Positions 25,779 to 38,167 of a stretch of DNA of 64,000 nt are shown in pieces; within the stretch, counting starts at the first letter, position 1; each line of letters begins with the position of its first letter. The stretch is taken from positions 31,156 to 95,155 of the forward strand of contig CANJCM010000008.1 of NCBI GenBank assembly GCA_947472765.1, written 5' to 3'. Under the pieces are notes generated by a model. It had not been told where the DNA came from. It ran no database searches and was given only the letters and a program-made list of their open reading frames with translations. The DNA comes from Opitutia bacterium. GTDB lineage: Bacteria; Verrucomicrobiota; Verrucomicrobiia; Opitutales; Opitutaceae. The position numbers and the translations under genes were made by a program.

Positions 25779-27149
25779 TCAGCGGTTGGTCGTGTCCTGA
25801 ATCAGGTCGTAGGCCTTGCCGATGACGCGGTCCTCGGTCGAGGTCGCCCACGGGCCGGGATGCCGGCCGAAGTTGGCGGAGTAGCCCTCGTAGCCGCCGG
25901 TGAGGATGACCTGCCGGCTGCCGAGATAACCGAAGTAGTCGTTGGAGTAACCGGCGACCCAAACCGCGGCGGGCTGGCTGGCGAGCTCGCGCTTCAGGCG
26001 GAGGGAATATTCGACCGTCGTCTCGCCACCGATGGCGACGAAGGTGATGTCCGGGCCAAAGCGCACGACCTGCACCGGGCACGGATAGCTCTGCGGGATG
26101 CCCTTGCCGGATTGATGCTGCTTGAGCAGGGCCTCGCCCCGGGCGCGCTCGGCGGCGTTCGTCGACTTGGCGCGGCGCTCGAGATCCGCGGGCGTGATAT
26201 TCGCATAGGCGATGTCGACGGTCTCGTAGGCAGACCGCAGCGGCCCGTTGACCGCGCGCTGCCTCGTGACGAGGAGCGCGGTCTCGACGGCATTGGCCAG
26301 GGTGCGACCGTGCTGCCTGGCCTGTTCAATCGAGAGGTGGCGGGGATAAGGATTCTGGTCGGCGCCTGCTCCCATCATGAAGAGGGCCACGACGCCGGGG
26401 CGATTTTCTTGGAGGTAGGCCTGCGCAAAGCCGGCGTAGTCGCCGTTCACGGTCTGGAAGTTCGCGGTCGTGTTGTGGCAGGCGTAGCCGAACATGAGCG
26501 CCTTCAGGTTGCCGTCGGCGCCAACGACGCGGAGGACCGGGACGTCGTGATCAACGGGGCCGTCAGGATTCGGGCTGTTGAGCACCTCGGAGCCGACCGT
26601 CAGCCGGCGGTTCATGGCGAAGCCGGCGCGGGCGTGGCTGTAGTAAAGTTTCGACGGCTCGAGTTTGCCGAGCGTGTCGGCGATGCCCTGGACGAGTTTC
26701 GCCGTCAGCATCTTGCCGTACTCCTCGCCCTTCTTCTGGAAAACCGGATCGCTGACTCCGCGGCCGTCAACCGAAGGCCCGGAGTGCGTGTGCGAGCCGT
26801 TGATCAAGACGGCCTCGTTCGGGAGCTGGTGCTTCTCGCCGACCTGACGGACGATCTCGTTGCGAATTGAAACCGGGATCCCGAGCAGGTCCAGGGTGAT
26901 GAAGACCATCCGCGTGCCGGCGTAGTCCTGAATCGCGAGGACCTTGGCATAGAGCGGATGGGCGACGCCCTCGCTCGGCTTGGTGCGGAAGCCGAAGCCG
27001 ACGAGCCACACAGGGCCTTCGGGCGTGATGTCGATCGAGACGGCCGCGGCTTTCCACGCCGTCGTGTCAGGCGCCTGGGCGCCAGCGGCCGAGCCCACGA
27101 TCAAAGCGAGACTGGCCAGGAGGGTGCTGAAACAAGACAGGATTTTCAT
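25779..27149 (-). CDS. Neutral/alkaline ceramidase-like exported hydrolase
   Basis: A 456-residue protein related to neutral/alkaline non-lysosomal ceramidase, a zinc amidase. The start at 27149 gives a signal peptide (MKILSCFSTLLASLALIVGS to AGAQA). Family features: AAVSIDITPEGPVWLVGFG, then VLINGSHTHSGP with the zinc-ligand motif HTHSGP at 120-125, FGYACHNTT, MMGAGADQNPYPR, and GETTVEYSL toward the C-terminus. It is shorter than true ceramidases of about 650 residues because it lacks the C-terminal Ig-like domain, as is common in PVC relatives of unknown substrate. Confidence 0.85.
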   Translation of the reverse strand: MKILSCFSTLLASLALIVGSAAGAQAPDTTAWKAAAVSIDITPEGPVWLVGFGFRTKPSEGVAHPLYAKVLAIQDYAGTRMVFITLDLLGIPVSIRNEIVRQVGEKHQLPNEAVLINGSHTHSGPSVDGRGVSDPVFQKKGEEYGKMLTAKLVQGIADTLGKLEPSKLYYSHARAGFAMNRRLTVGSEVLNSPNPDGPVDHDVPVLRVVGADGNLKALMFGYACHNTTANFQTVNGDYAGFAQAYLQENRPGVVALFMMGAGADQNPYPRHLSIEQARQHGRTLANAVETALLVTRQRAVNGPLRSAYETVDIAYANITPADLERRAKSTNAAERARGEALLKQHQSGKGIPQSYPCPVQVVRFGPDITFVAIGGETTVEYSLRLKRELASQPAAVWVAGYSNDYFGYLGSRQVILTGGYEGYSANFGRHPGPWATSTEDRVIGKAYDLIQDTTNR

Positions 27150-27654
27150 ATTGGAGGACGAGGGGTGGCGCGAAGCAGGAACCGGACCTGCGAACTTCGA
27201 TTCGCGCCCCGGTTTGGGAGCTTGAGCAACGCTCAGGGGCCAAGGGTTGGACAAGCCAAAAGCTCAGCTTCCGCAGCCGCGGTTCTTGTTTCGGGCGATC
27301 GGACCAAAACACCCCGGCGCTGCGCGCCACCCCTCTCGAGCCGGAACGATGCAGTGGAATGTAGGGCCGGCGCTCGCCGCCGGGCCCTTTCTCGAATGAA
27401 GGACGTGGCCTGCGACGAGCGGCAGTTGCTAAACTGATTGGTGAACGTTCAGCTCGACGAAGGGCAGCCGTGGACGGTGATGGCACCGTCCCTCCATGGT
27501 TAGCTCTTTGAGAAGAGCGCGAACGGGAGTCTGAACGATCCGCCTACCATGGAGGGCGGGTGCCCACACCCGCCGATTTCGTTCAACTGCATCGTTCCGG
27601 CTCGAGCCGGGTGCCCGCAGGGCGGGGTGTGCGGCTCGGACGCCGAGCACGGAT
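27150..27654. repeat. Intergenic region with family B repeat copy 3 and a family A box
   Basis: No gene is seen. Positions 27300-27645 form the best-preserved family B repeat, with internal stems such as GGACGGTGATGGCACCGTCC and GGCGGGTGCCCACACCCGCC. The 26-base family A box is embedded at 27361-27386. Confidence 0.75.
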
Positions 27655-29832
27655 TCAGGCGTTCTCGTCGGCAATTCCCGCTTCGATCTCCACCGTGAAA
27701 ATCGAACCCGATTCCGGCACGCTCTGCACGCCGATGCTGCCGCCAAGGAGCTGGGCGAGCCGCTTGGAAATCGAGAGCCCGAGGCCCGTGCCGCCAAAGC
27801 GGCGCGCGACGGTGGCGTCGGCCTGCACGTAGGGTTCGAAGAGCTGGGCGATGCGATCCGGGGCTATGCCAATACCCGTGTCGCTGACATGAAACCGCAG
27901 CCGGCAGCGACCGGCCGCGGTGGTCGTCGCAAATGGGGCGCGTTCGACCGTGATTTCGATTTGGCCCCGGGTGGTGAACTTGATCGCGTTGCCGAGCAAG
28001 TTCGACAGCACCTGGCGCAGACGCATCGGATCGGTCAGGATCGCCCCCGGGACCTCCGGGCGCACGAGGTGGCGCAGTTCGAGGCCCTTCGCCTCCGCGG
28101 CGGGCCGGAACAGGGTGCAGAGCTCGCGGAGAAACTCCGCCGGCTCGACGACGAGGTGCTCGAGCTCGACCCGGCCGGAGTCGAAGCGGGCAAAATCGAG
28201 CAGGTCATTGATCAGCTTCAGCAGCGTTTGCCCGGAGCGCTCGAGGATTTCGATGTTTTCGCGTCCTTCGGTGGACAGCTTCTCGGACCGGACCAATGCG
28301 ACCATTCCGAGCATGCCGTTGAGCGGGGTCCGGATTTCGTGGCTCAGCAGGCCGAGGTAGCGGCCCTTCGCGGCGTCGGCAGCCTCGGCGAGATCCTTGG
28401 CCCGACGCAACTCCTCCTCCATCTCGCGCCGCTGGGTGATGTCGTGGAAGGCGACCACGACGGCGCGGCGCCCGCCGAAATCCACGAGGCCGGCGGACAT
28501 CTGCGCCCAAATCGGCCGGCCATCGCGGGCATGGAAACGTATTTCGAGTCCCGAGACCTGGCGGCCGGCACGAAGCTCGCGCAACATCAGTTCACGGTCG
28601 GCCGGATTCTCGTAGAAGCTCGTCGCGGCCTCTCCTGACATGTCGCCGACGCTGCCGTCGCCGAACAGATCCACGGCGCGGCGGTTGTGGAAAAGAACGC
28701 GGCTGGTTTCGGGATCGGTGATGGCGACCGGGAAGGGCGCGTTCTCGGCGAGTTCGCGATACTGGCGCTCGCTGGCTTCGAGCCGGCGGTTGAGTCGCAG
28801 GAGCGGCAGTGCCCACCCGACGATCGCCAGCGCAATCGCGGCGAGTCCCCCGAAGGTCCAGTAGAGCCAGCGCAGATCGGTGTGGCTCTCGAAGTGGTAG
28901 AGAAAGCCATCGAGGCCGAAGTTCGGCGGCAGCATGCCGAACTCGGCGTAGGTACTGGCGATGTGCCGCCAGCGCCCGGGATTCATATGGCCCGGCTCGA
29001 TCAGCTCGAGATGCATGAGCTGGGCGGTCTGGTCGGCCTCAAACTGAAGATGGGCGCGCGACTTGCCGCGGTCGTATTGCCGCAGGATGAGATCGATGAT
29101 TTCTGCCGGGTGGGCGAGGGCGTACTCCCAGCCCCGGAGGCTGGCCTCCCGGAATTTTCTCACCCGATCCGGATACGTCCGCACCTGCAGTTCCGTGGTG
29201 AAGAGATTGTCGCCGTAGAAGTCGATGCCGCCGGCGCGCGGCGTGAGCGTCAGGTATTCCTGCCCCGAGCCGCGCACGAGGAAGGGTTCGTCGGTCGAAT
29301 ACGCCGACATTGCCGCCACGCGGCCGCTCGTGAGATCGCTGACGTTGAACGTGTGCGGCTCGATCCGAAGGTTCCTGGGCTCGATGCCCTCGTACTTGAA
29401 GTACGCGAAGAGCTCGGCCGACTGCGGCTCGATCATCAGCGGCTTGCTGGCGAGGTCGTGGAGGTCGTTTACGCCCGAGGCGCCGCGGGCGAGCAGCACG
29501 AGTGGCGAGTGCTGGAAGATCACGGCGAGGACGACGACGGGTTTGCCGTGCGAGCGCAGCAGGACGAGGTCCGACGTGCCGACGCCGAACTCGGCCCGGC
29601 CATTTAAGACGTTCTCCACCGGGTCGTGGCCCGGTTCGGCCTCGAGCAGGGTCACGTCCAGTCCCGCTTCGCGATAATAGCCCTGGGCGACCGCCGCGTA
29701 GTAACCGGCAAATTGAAACTGATGCCGCCACTTGAGCTGCAGCGTCACCCGATCGAGCGGCTCGGCGGCCGGCAATCCCGCGGTGAGGGCGGAAAAGAGC
29801 AACAAGCCGACGAGCGGGCGCAGGAAGAGCAC
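27655..29832 (-). CDS. Sensor histidine kinase with NMT1/THI5-like periplasmic sensor and PAS domain
   Basis: An inner-membrane kinase. The periplasmic N-terminus resembles NMT1/THI5 substrate-binding proteins (VTLQLKWRHQFQFAGYYAA, then KSRAHLQFEADQTAQLMHL), followed by one membrane helix (YWTFGGLAAIALAIVGWALP), a PAS/PAC domain (ENAPFPVAITDPETSRVLFH), and a HisKA-HATPase core with H box LLSHEIRTPLNGM, N box LGNAIKF and G boxes DTGIGI and GGTGLGLSI. There is no receiver domain and no response regulator nearby. The start is uncertain: GTG 29832 gives a compact signal peptide, but TTG 29868 and GTG 29952 are open. THI5-type sensors bind pyrimidine-like or aromatic compounds; the ligand here is unknown. 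Confidence 0.85.
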   Translation of the reverse strand: MLFLRPLVGLLLFSALTAGLPAAEPLDRVTLQLKWRHQFQFAGYYAAVAQGYYREAGLDVTLLEAEPGHDPVENVLNGRAEFGVGTSDLVLLRSHGKPVVVLAVIFQHSPLVLLARGASGVNDLHDLASKPLMIEPQSAELFAYFKYEGIEPRNLRIEPHTFNVSDLTSGRVAAMSAYSTDEPFLVRGSGQEYLTLTPRAGGIDFYGDNLFTTELQVRTYPDRVRKFREASLRGWEYALAHPAEIIDLILRQYDRGKSRAHLQFEADQTAQLMHLELIEPGHMNPGRWRHIASTYAEFGMLPPNFGLDGFLYHFESHTDLRWLYWTFGGLAAIALAIVGWALPLLRLNRRLEASERQYRELAENAPFPVAITDPETSRVLFHNRRAVDLFGDGSVGDMSGEAATSFYENPADRELMLRELRAGRQVSGLEIRFHARDGRPIWAQMSAGLVDFGGRRAVVVAFHDITQRREMEEELRRAKDLAEAADAAKGRYLGLLSHEIRTPLNGMLGMVALVRSEKLSTEGRENIEILERSGQTLLKLINDLLDFARFDSGRVELEHLVVEPAEFLRELCTLFRPAAEAKGLELRHLVRPEVPGAILTDPMRLRQVLSNLLGNAIKFTTRGQIEITVERAPFATTTAAGRCRLRFHVSDTGIGIAPDRIAQLFEPYVQADATVARRFGGTGLGLSISKRLAQLLGGSIGVQSVPESGSIFTVEIEAGIADENA

Positions 29833-29965
29833 GAGATTGATTTGGGGTGAGGCTCCAGCGTGTCGCAAGGAAGATGGCAGTCTCGCGCGGTGTAGCTTTT
29901 GCGTAGTGGGTGGCGGTGAAGGATTTTGGCCTGACTCCCGGGTCGTCCGCACGCCACGCTAGTCC

Positions 29966-31429
29966 ATGCGATTCCTCTTCCTCGCCGCGGCGCTCGCCGG
30001 CGCCGCGTTGTCTCTCGGGCCCGACGCCCGTGCTCAGATTGGCCGGGCGCCCGCCCGGATCGTGCCGCGGATCGAGTCCGAACTCCTGCGGCCCGGAGCC
30101 GCCGTGCACCTGACCCTCACAGTGACGCTCGCTGAGGGATTGCACGTGCAGTCGAATGCGCCGCGCGATCCGGCGTTCATCCCCACCGTGCTGACGATCG
30201 AGGCTCCCCGGGGCGTGAGGATCGACGAGATAATTTATCCCGCCGCGACGGATCTCCGGCAGGCGGGGCTTCCGCAGCCGCTCGCGGTCTTCGGTTCGGA
30301 GTTCACGATTCGAATCCGCGCGACCCTCGCGGACGATATGCCAGCCGGCGAACTCGTCGTGCCGGCCCGGATTCGTTACCAAGCCTGCAACGACAAGGCG
30401 TGCTTTCCGCCCGTGACGGCGGCGACGTCCTGGACACTCGCCCTCCCGTCGACAACTGGAGCCACGCCTGCTCCGAGCGTGCCGCCCGCGGCAGCAACGC
30501 CCGTGGCTGCGCCCGCCGCAAATGCCGCCGAGGCCACCGGCACTCCTCGTACAATTGTCGCCATGGTCCGCGCCGCGATGACCGAGGATTTCTCACGCGC
30601 GGAGCGACTGGTGGAGTCGTACCGCACGGCCCGGGGTGTCACGCCCGAAATGCTGCTGGCGAAATCCTGGCTCGGTCGCGGTGCGCTCGCGGCGCGTCGC
30701 TGGGACGTGGCGGAACGGCATGCGCGCGAGACTTACGATCTTGGTCGCGCGGAACTCCAGCGTCGGACGATGGATGCCGAGGACGTGTTTCCGATCGCGT
30801 TTGGCGCCGCGATTGAAGTGCTCGGTCAGGTGGCGGCCCAACAGGGTCGGCGGAGCGAGGGAGTGGCGTTCCTGCGCGAGGAGCTCGCGACCCATGGCGC
30901 GACCTCACTGCACAAGCGGATCCAGAAGAACGTCAATCTCCTCAGTCTCGAGGGCACGGTGGCACCCGAGCTGGATCGTTCCGAACCGCTGGGCGAAGCG
31001 GTCCCGTCGCTCACGGAATTAAAGGGTAACGTCGTGTTGCTGTTCTTCTGGGCGCACTGGTGCAGCGACTGCAAGGCGCAGGGACCGCTCCTCGAGACCC
31101 TGCTCCGCAAATATGGTCCGCGTGGCCTCCGGATCGTCGCCCCCACGCAACGCTTTGGGTACGCCGTCGAGGGGAGTCCCGCTATCCCCGCGGCAGAGGA
31201 GCGGCATATCGTCGAGATCCGCCGGGCTTACTATCCGTGGATGGCCACGGTGCCGGTGACGCTGAATGCCACGAATCATCAACGTTACGGCGTGAGCACG
31301 ACCCCGACGCTCACCGTGATCGATCGCCGGGGAATGGTTCGACTCTACCGTCCCGGCCTCATGCCCGAGGCGGAGCTGGACGAACTCCTGCGCCGGCTGC
31401 TCGACGAGCCCGCCACGACCGCGCCTTGA
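29966..31429 (+). CDS. DsbD N-terminal domain / thioredoxin fusion, periplasmic
   Basis: A 487-residue exported protein. After a signal peptide (MRFLFLAAALAGAALSLGP) comes a DsbD-alpha-like immunoglobulin domain, about residues 25-160, including the redox pair motif YQACNDKACFPP (Cys141, Cys146). An Ala/Pro-rich linker (about 165-195) leads to a helical, TPR-like region and a TlpA-type thioredoxin domain with active site WCSDC (Cys366, Cys369) and a cis-Pro segment STTPTLTVI. The eight-helix membrane domain of true DsbD is absent, so electrons must come from elsewhere. It probably acts in periplasmic disulfide exchange. It is divergent from the kinase, 133 bases from that gene's preferred start. 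Confidence 0.82.
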   Translation: MRFLFLAAALAGAALSLGPDARAQIGRAPARIVPRIESELLRPGAAVHLTLTVTLAEGLHVQSNAPRDPAFIPTVLTIEAPRGVRIDEIIYPAATDLRQAGLPQPLAVFGSEFTIRIRATLADDMPAGELVVPARIRYQACNDKACFPPVTAATSWTLALPSTTGATPAPSVPPAAATPVAAPAANAAEATGTPRTIVAMVRAAMTEDFSRAERLVESYRTARGVTPEMLLAKSWLGRGALAARRWDVAERHARETYDLGRAELQRRTMDAEDVFPIAFGAAIEVLGQVAAQQGRRSEGVAFLREELATHGATSLHKRIQKNVNLLSLEGTVAPELDRSEPLGEAVPSLTELKGNVVLLFFWAHWCSDCKAQGPLLETLLRKYGPRGLRIVAPTQRFGYAVEGSPAIPAAEERHIVEIRRAYYPWMATVPVTLNATNHQRYGVSTTPTLTVIDRRGMVRLYRPGLMPEAELDELLRRLLDEPATTAP

Positions 31430-31447
31430 CCGCGCCTTGACCGCACA

Positions 31448-31480
31448 GTCGAAATTCGAGAATCGAAAAGCGAAAATCCA
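31448..31480. repeat. Family F AATC-rich repeat
   Basis: GAGAATCGAAAAGCGAAAAT and flanks resemble the inverted repeats at 1400-1430 and 1818-1848. It sits between the thioredoxin fusion and the next gene. Confidence 0.5.
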
Positions 31481-31498
31481 GACGTTCTGATTGGGCGC

Positions 31499-33685
31499 AT
31501 GAAATCGATGCCCCGCTGGCTGTTTCCCCTCGTGGCCGGGTTGATGGTGTTCACGTCGGTGCGCGGGGAGCCGCTTGTCATGACGGGCGGCCGGATTCCG
31601 AACGATCGCCGGCTGCAGCCGCTCAAGGACCTCGACGGCTACTTTCCGTTCACGCCGCCGGCGTCGCGCGAACAGTGGGAGCAGCGCGCGGCGATCTTGC
31701 GCCGGCAGATTCTCGTTTCGCAGGGACTCTGGCCGATGCCGGCGAAGACGCCGCTGCACGCGGTGATCCACGGCCGGATTGAGAAGCCCGACTACAGCGT
31801 CGAGAAGGTCTATTTCGAGAGCGCACCGGGATTTTTCGTCACGGGAAACCTGTATCGACCGAAAGGCCGGACCGGCCGCGTGCCGGCCGTGCTGGTGGCG
31901 CATGGACACTGGAAGGACGCGCGGTTCTACGAGGAGACGGACGAGAAGTTCCGCGAGGAGCTGGCGACCGGGGCGGAGCGATTCGAGATCGGCGGCCGCA
32001 ATCGCTTCCAGGCGATGTGTGTGCAACTGGCGCGGATGGGCTGCGTGGTCTGGCAGTGGGACACGCTCGGCAACTCCGATTCACAGCAGCTCTCGTTCGA
32101 ACTCGTGCATCGTTTCGCGACGCAACGCGCGGGTATGAGCGGGTCGGACGCGTGGGGCTTCTTCAGTCCGGCGGCGGAGGCGCGGCTGCAGAGCGTGATG
32201 GGTCTGCAGACCTTGAATGCGATTCGTTCGCTCGACTTCGTGCTCAGCCTTCCGGACGTGGATCCGGCCCGCGTGGCCATCACCGGCGCGAGCGGCGGCG
32301 CGACGCAGACGCTGATGCTCGCGGCGGTCGATCCCCGCGTGGCGGTTTCATTTCCCGCCGTGATGGTGAGCACGGCGATGCAGGGCGGGTGTTCCTGCGA
32401 GAACGCGAGCCTCCTGCGCGTTGGCACCGGCAACGTGGAAATCGCGGGCCTCTTCGCGCCGAAGCCGCTGGGCATGACGAACGCCGACGACTGGACGAAG
32501 GAGATGCCGGCGAAGGGCTTTCCCGACTTGCAACAGCTCTACTCGCTGCTCGGTGCGCCGGCGAACGTGATGCTGCACCGCGGCGAGCAGTTCCCGCACA
32601 ACTACAACGCCGTTTCGCGGACCGCGCTTTACGGCTGGTTGAACCGGCACTTTCAACTCGGGTTCAGCGAACCCATTGTCGAACGCGACTACGAGCGCTT
32701 GGGACGTGGCGATCTGACCGTCTGGAACGCCGCGCATCCGGCCCCGACGACGGCGGGCGAGGCATTTGAACGAACTCTGACAAAGTGGTGGCAGGAAGAT
32801 ACCGACCGCCAACTGGAGGCGTCGACGCAGTCGCTGGCGGCGTTCCGCGAGCTGGCGGGCAGCGGGGTGGAGGCGATCATTGGCCGGACCATCGCCACGA
32901 CCGGCCGGGTGCAGTGGGTGCACGTCGATGAGGAGGAGTTCGACGACCATCTCGAAATCGTCGGGTTGCTGCGCAATGCGGGGCGCGGCGAGGATTTGCC
33001 GGTGGTGTGGCTCTATCCGCGACGGCCGAACGGTCGCGCGATCGTGTGGCTGGATGGGCGCGGGAAGTCGGCGCTCTTCCGGACGGACGGTTCGCTGCAG
33101 CCGGAAATTCAGGAACTGGTGACGGCGGGCTGCATCGTGCTGGGAGCTGACCTTTTTCTACAGGGCGAGTATCTGCCGGCAGGCGAGGTGCCGGTGGCGC
33201 AGACTCGCGTCGTGGCGAATCCCCGCGAAGTGCCCGCGTACACCTTTGGCTACAACGACGCGCTTTTCGCCCAGCGCGTGCACGATGTGCTGGCGGTGGT
33301 TCGCCAGATTCGCGGTTACGAAGGCGGTGGGTTTCCGAAGCCGAAGTCCGTCGATGTGGTCGGCTTTGGCGAGGCCGGTCCGATCGTCGCGGCGGCCCGG
33401 GCAGTGGCCCGGGACGCGATCGATCGGGTCGCGGTCGAGACGCGGGGTTTTCGTTTCGCGGCGGTGCGCGACTACCGGGATCCGAATTTTTTGCCGGGCG
33501 GGGCCAAGTACGGCGACCTGCCCGGACTGCTGGCGCTTGGTGCTCCCGGGCGCGCATGGGTGGCGGGCGAACCGATGTCTGCGTTGCCGGCGAAGGTTTA
33601 TGCGGCGGCCGGCGCGGCGGCGGCGCTGGTGTCGGCGCCGTCCGGCGATCGCCTCGCGGCCGCGCGGTGGTTGCTGGCGCCGTGA
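31499..33685 (+). CDS. Exported alpha/beta hydrolase, acetyl-xylan-esterase-like
   Basis: A 728-residue protein with a signal peptide (MKSMPRWLFPLVAGLMVFTS). The first half is an alpha/beta hydrolase resembling the acetyl xylan esterase/AXE1 group: VPAVLVAHGHWKD (oxyanion strand), QWDTLGNSDS, nucleophile elbow TGASGGATQT (Ser265) and a His in GEQFPHNYN. The second half (about 430-728) repeats an alpha/beta arrangement (VVWLYPRRPNGRAIVWLDG, VDVVGFGEAGPIVAAARAV) that looks like a second, degenerate hydrolase domain. Such two-domain proteins are frequent in Verrucomicrobiota and may deacetylate polysaccharides. It is 69 bases after the DsbD-thioredoxin gene. Confidence 0.8.
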   Translation: MKSMPRWLFPLVAGLMVFTSVRGEPLVMTGGRIPNDRRLQPLKDLDGYFPFTPPASREQWEQRAAILRRQILVSQGLWPMPAKTPLHAVIHGRIEKPDYSVEKVYFESAPGFFVTGNLYRPKGRTGRVPAVLVAHGHWKDARFYEETDEKFREELATGAERFEIGGRNRFQAMCVQLARMGCVVWQWDTLGNSDSQQLSFELVHRFATQRAGMSGSDAWGFFSPAAEARLQSVMGLQTLNAIRSLDFVLSLPDVDPARVAITGASGGATQTLMLAAVDPRVAVSFPAVMVSTAMQGGCSCENASLLRVGTGNVEIAGLFAPKPLGMTNADDWTKEMPAKGFPDLQQLYSLLGAPANVMLHRGEQFPHNYNAVSRTALYGWLNRHFQLGFSEPIVERDYERLGRGDLTVWNAAHPAPTTAGEAFERTLTKWWQEDTDRQLEASTQSLAAFRELAGSGVEAIIGRTIATTGRVQWVHVDEEEFDDHLEIVGLLRNAGRGEDLPVVWLYPRRPNGRAIVWLDGRGKSALFRTDGSLQPEIQELVTAGCIVLGADLFLQGEYLPAGEVPVAQTRVVANPREVPAYTFGYNDALFAQRVHDVLAVVRQIRGYEGGGFPKPKSVDVVGFGEAGPIVAAARAVARDAIDRVAVETRGFRFAAVRDYRDPNFLPGGAKYGDLPGLLALGAPGRAWVAGEPMSALPAKVYAAAGAAAALVSAPSGDRLAAARWLLAP

Positions 33686-33768
33686 GCGGCGGCAGAGACG
33701 ATCCTCAACCCGGTGGGAGCCTGAAGCCACGAAGCCAGGAATCGGATCACGGGTTCGAGCATATCCCC

Positions 33769-33838
33769 TCCGTGCATTCTGTGCACTCCGTGGTTAACGC
33801 GGGAGGGCTCGGACCACGGAGTGCACGGATTGCACGGA
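33769..33838. terminator. Long imperfect inverted repeat between convergent genes
   Basis: Two 26-base arms (33769-33794 and 33813-33838) containing GTGCACTCCGTGGT and its complement match at 24 of 26 positions with an 18-base loop. No T tract follows. It may act as a bidirectional 3'-end structure for the hydrolase and the antiporter, or be a mobile repeat. Confidence 0.55.
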
Positions 33839-33973
33839 ATCAAGCCGACAGACGTGCGCCGCGATCAGGTTCCCTCGATTGGTTCGTGGCTTCCTGACTT
33901 CGGGCTCCCAAATTTTCAGAACAGAACGCCGGGAAGAGCGCGAAGGCTCGATCCGCGGTGCCCGAAAGGTGGT

Positions 33974-35757
<1,784 letters not shown>

Positions 35758-35879
35758 TTTTCGCGGCCGGCCGCGACGAAACCGGCGTTACGGCCGGCCG
35801 CAATCGATCCGAACTCCGGGCGCGAGTTGGGTTGATTGTATACAGTGGATCGGTGTGCGGCTCCGATCGGATGAGGCAT

Positions 35880-35895
35880 TGGCATGGGTGTTGCT
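35880..35895 (+). promoter_or_regulatory. Sigma-54-type promoter of amt1
   Basis: TGGCATGGGTGTTGCT fits the -24/-12 consensus TGGCAYRNNNNTTGCW at every defined position. The predicted transcript start is near 35906, 64 bases before the amt1 ATG. Sigma-54 control of amt-glnK is well known in Proteobacteria; use here is inferred. Confidence 0.65.
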
Positions 35896-35969
35896 GAAGT
35901 GCGGCAGCGCATGGGTGTCCTGTGAACCCGTGCGTTCGGCCCGCCCTCAACCACAAATCCTATTCGCGC

Positions 35970-37875
<1,906 letters not shown>

Positions 37876-37912
37876 TTCACATCCAATAATCTGCCGAGTA
37901 ATCGGCGCATCC

Positions 37913-37948
37913 AAGCCGGGCTCGCATCGTCGAGCCCGGCTTTTTTTT
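37913..37948 (+). terminator. Rho-independent terminator after glnK2
   Basis: A 12-base perfect stem (AAGCCGGGCTCG and complement), a 6-base loop and eight T residues. It isolates amt1-glnK2 from amt2. Confidence 0.95.
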
Positions 37949-37994
37949 GCGCGCGAGGCACCCACTTCTTGATTCCGAAGTTAAACGGATTGGC

Positions 37995-38085
37995 GTGGCC
38001 CTGTCCGTGAGGACAGGGACGTCTTGATCGCTTCGCCCTAAAGTCGTCCCGCTGCTCACACAGCGGGCTACGAAGCCAGCGTCGG
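37995..38085. repeat. Family D double-hairpin repeat, copy 2
   Basis: CCCTGTCCGTGAGGACAGGG at 37999-38018 and CCCGCTGCTCACACAGCGGG at 38048-38067, joined by CTAAAGTCGTCC, as in the copy at 41848. It lies between the glnK2 terminator and the amt2 promoter. Confidence 0.75.
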
Positions 38086-38136
38086 AATGTAGGCGCTTAC
38101 CGAGGGATCTAAGAAATTTGGCATTAAATTCATTCT

Positions 38137-38152
38137 CGGCATCGATTTTGCT
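38137..38152 (+). promoter_or_regulatory. Sigma-54-like promoter of amt2
   Basis: CGGCATCGATTTTGCT keeps the invariant GG and GC at the exact spacing of -24/-12 elements and the TTGCT box. Predicted start near 38163, which would exclude the ATG at 38156 and favour 38168 or 38198. A similar sequence precedes amt3. Confidence 0.5.
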
Positions 38153-38167
38153 CATATGAGCCTGCGC

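Noticed and set aside
38156-38167. ATG at 38156 as the start of amt2
   Set aside because: It lies before the predicted sigma-54 transcript start and adds only four residues; 38168 fits better, although this depends on the promoter call.
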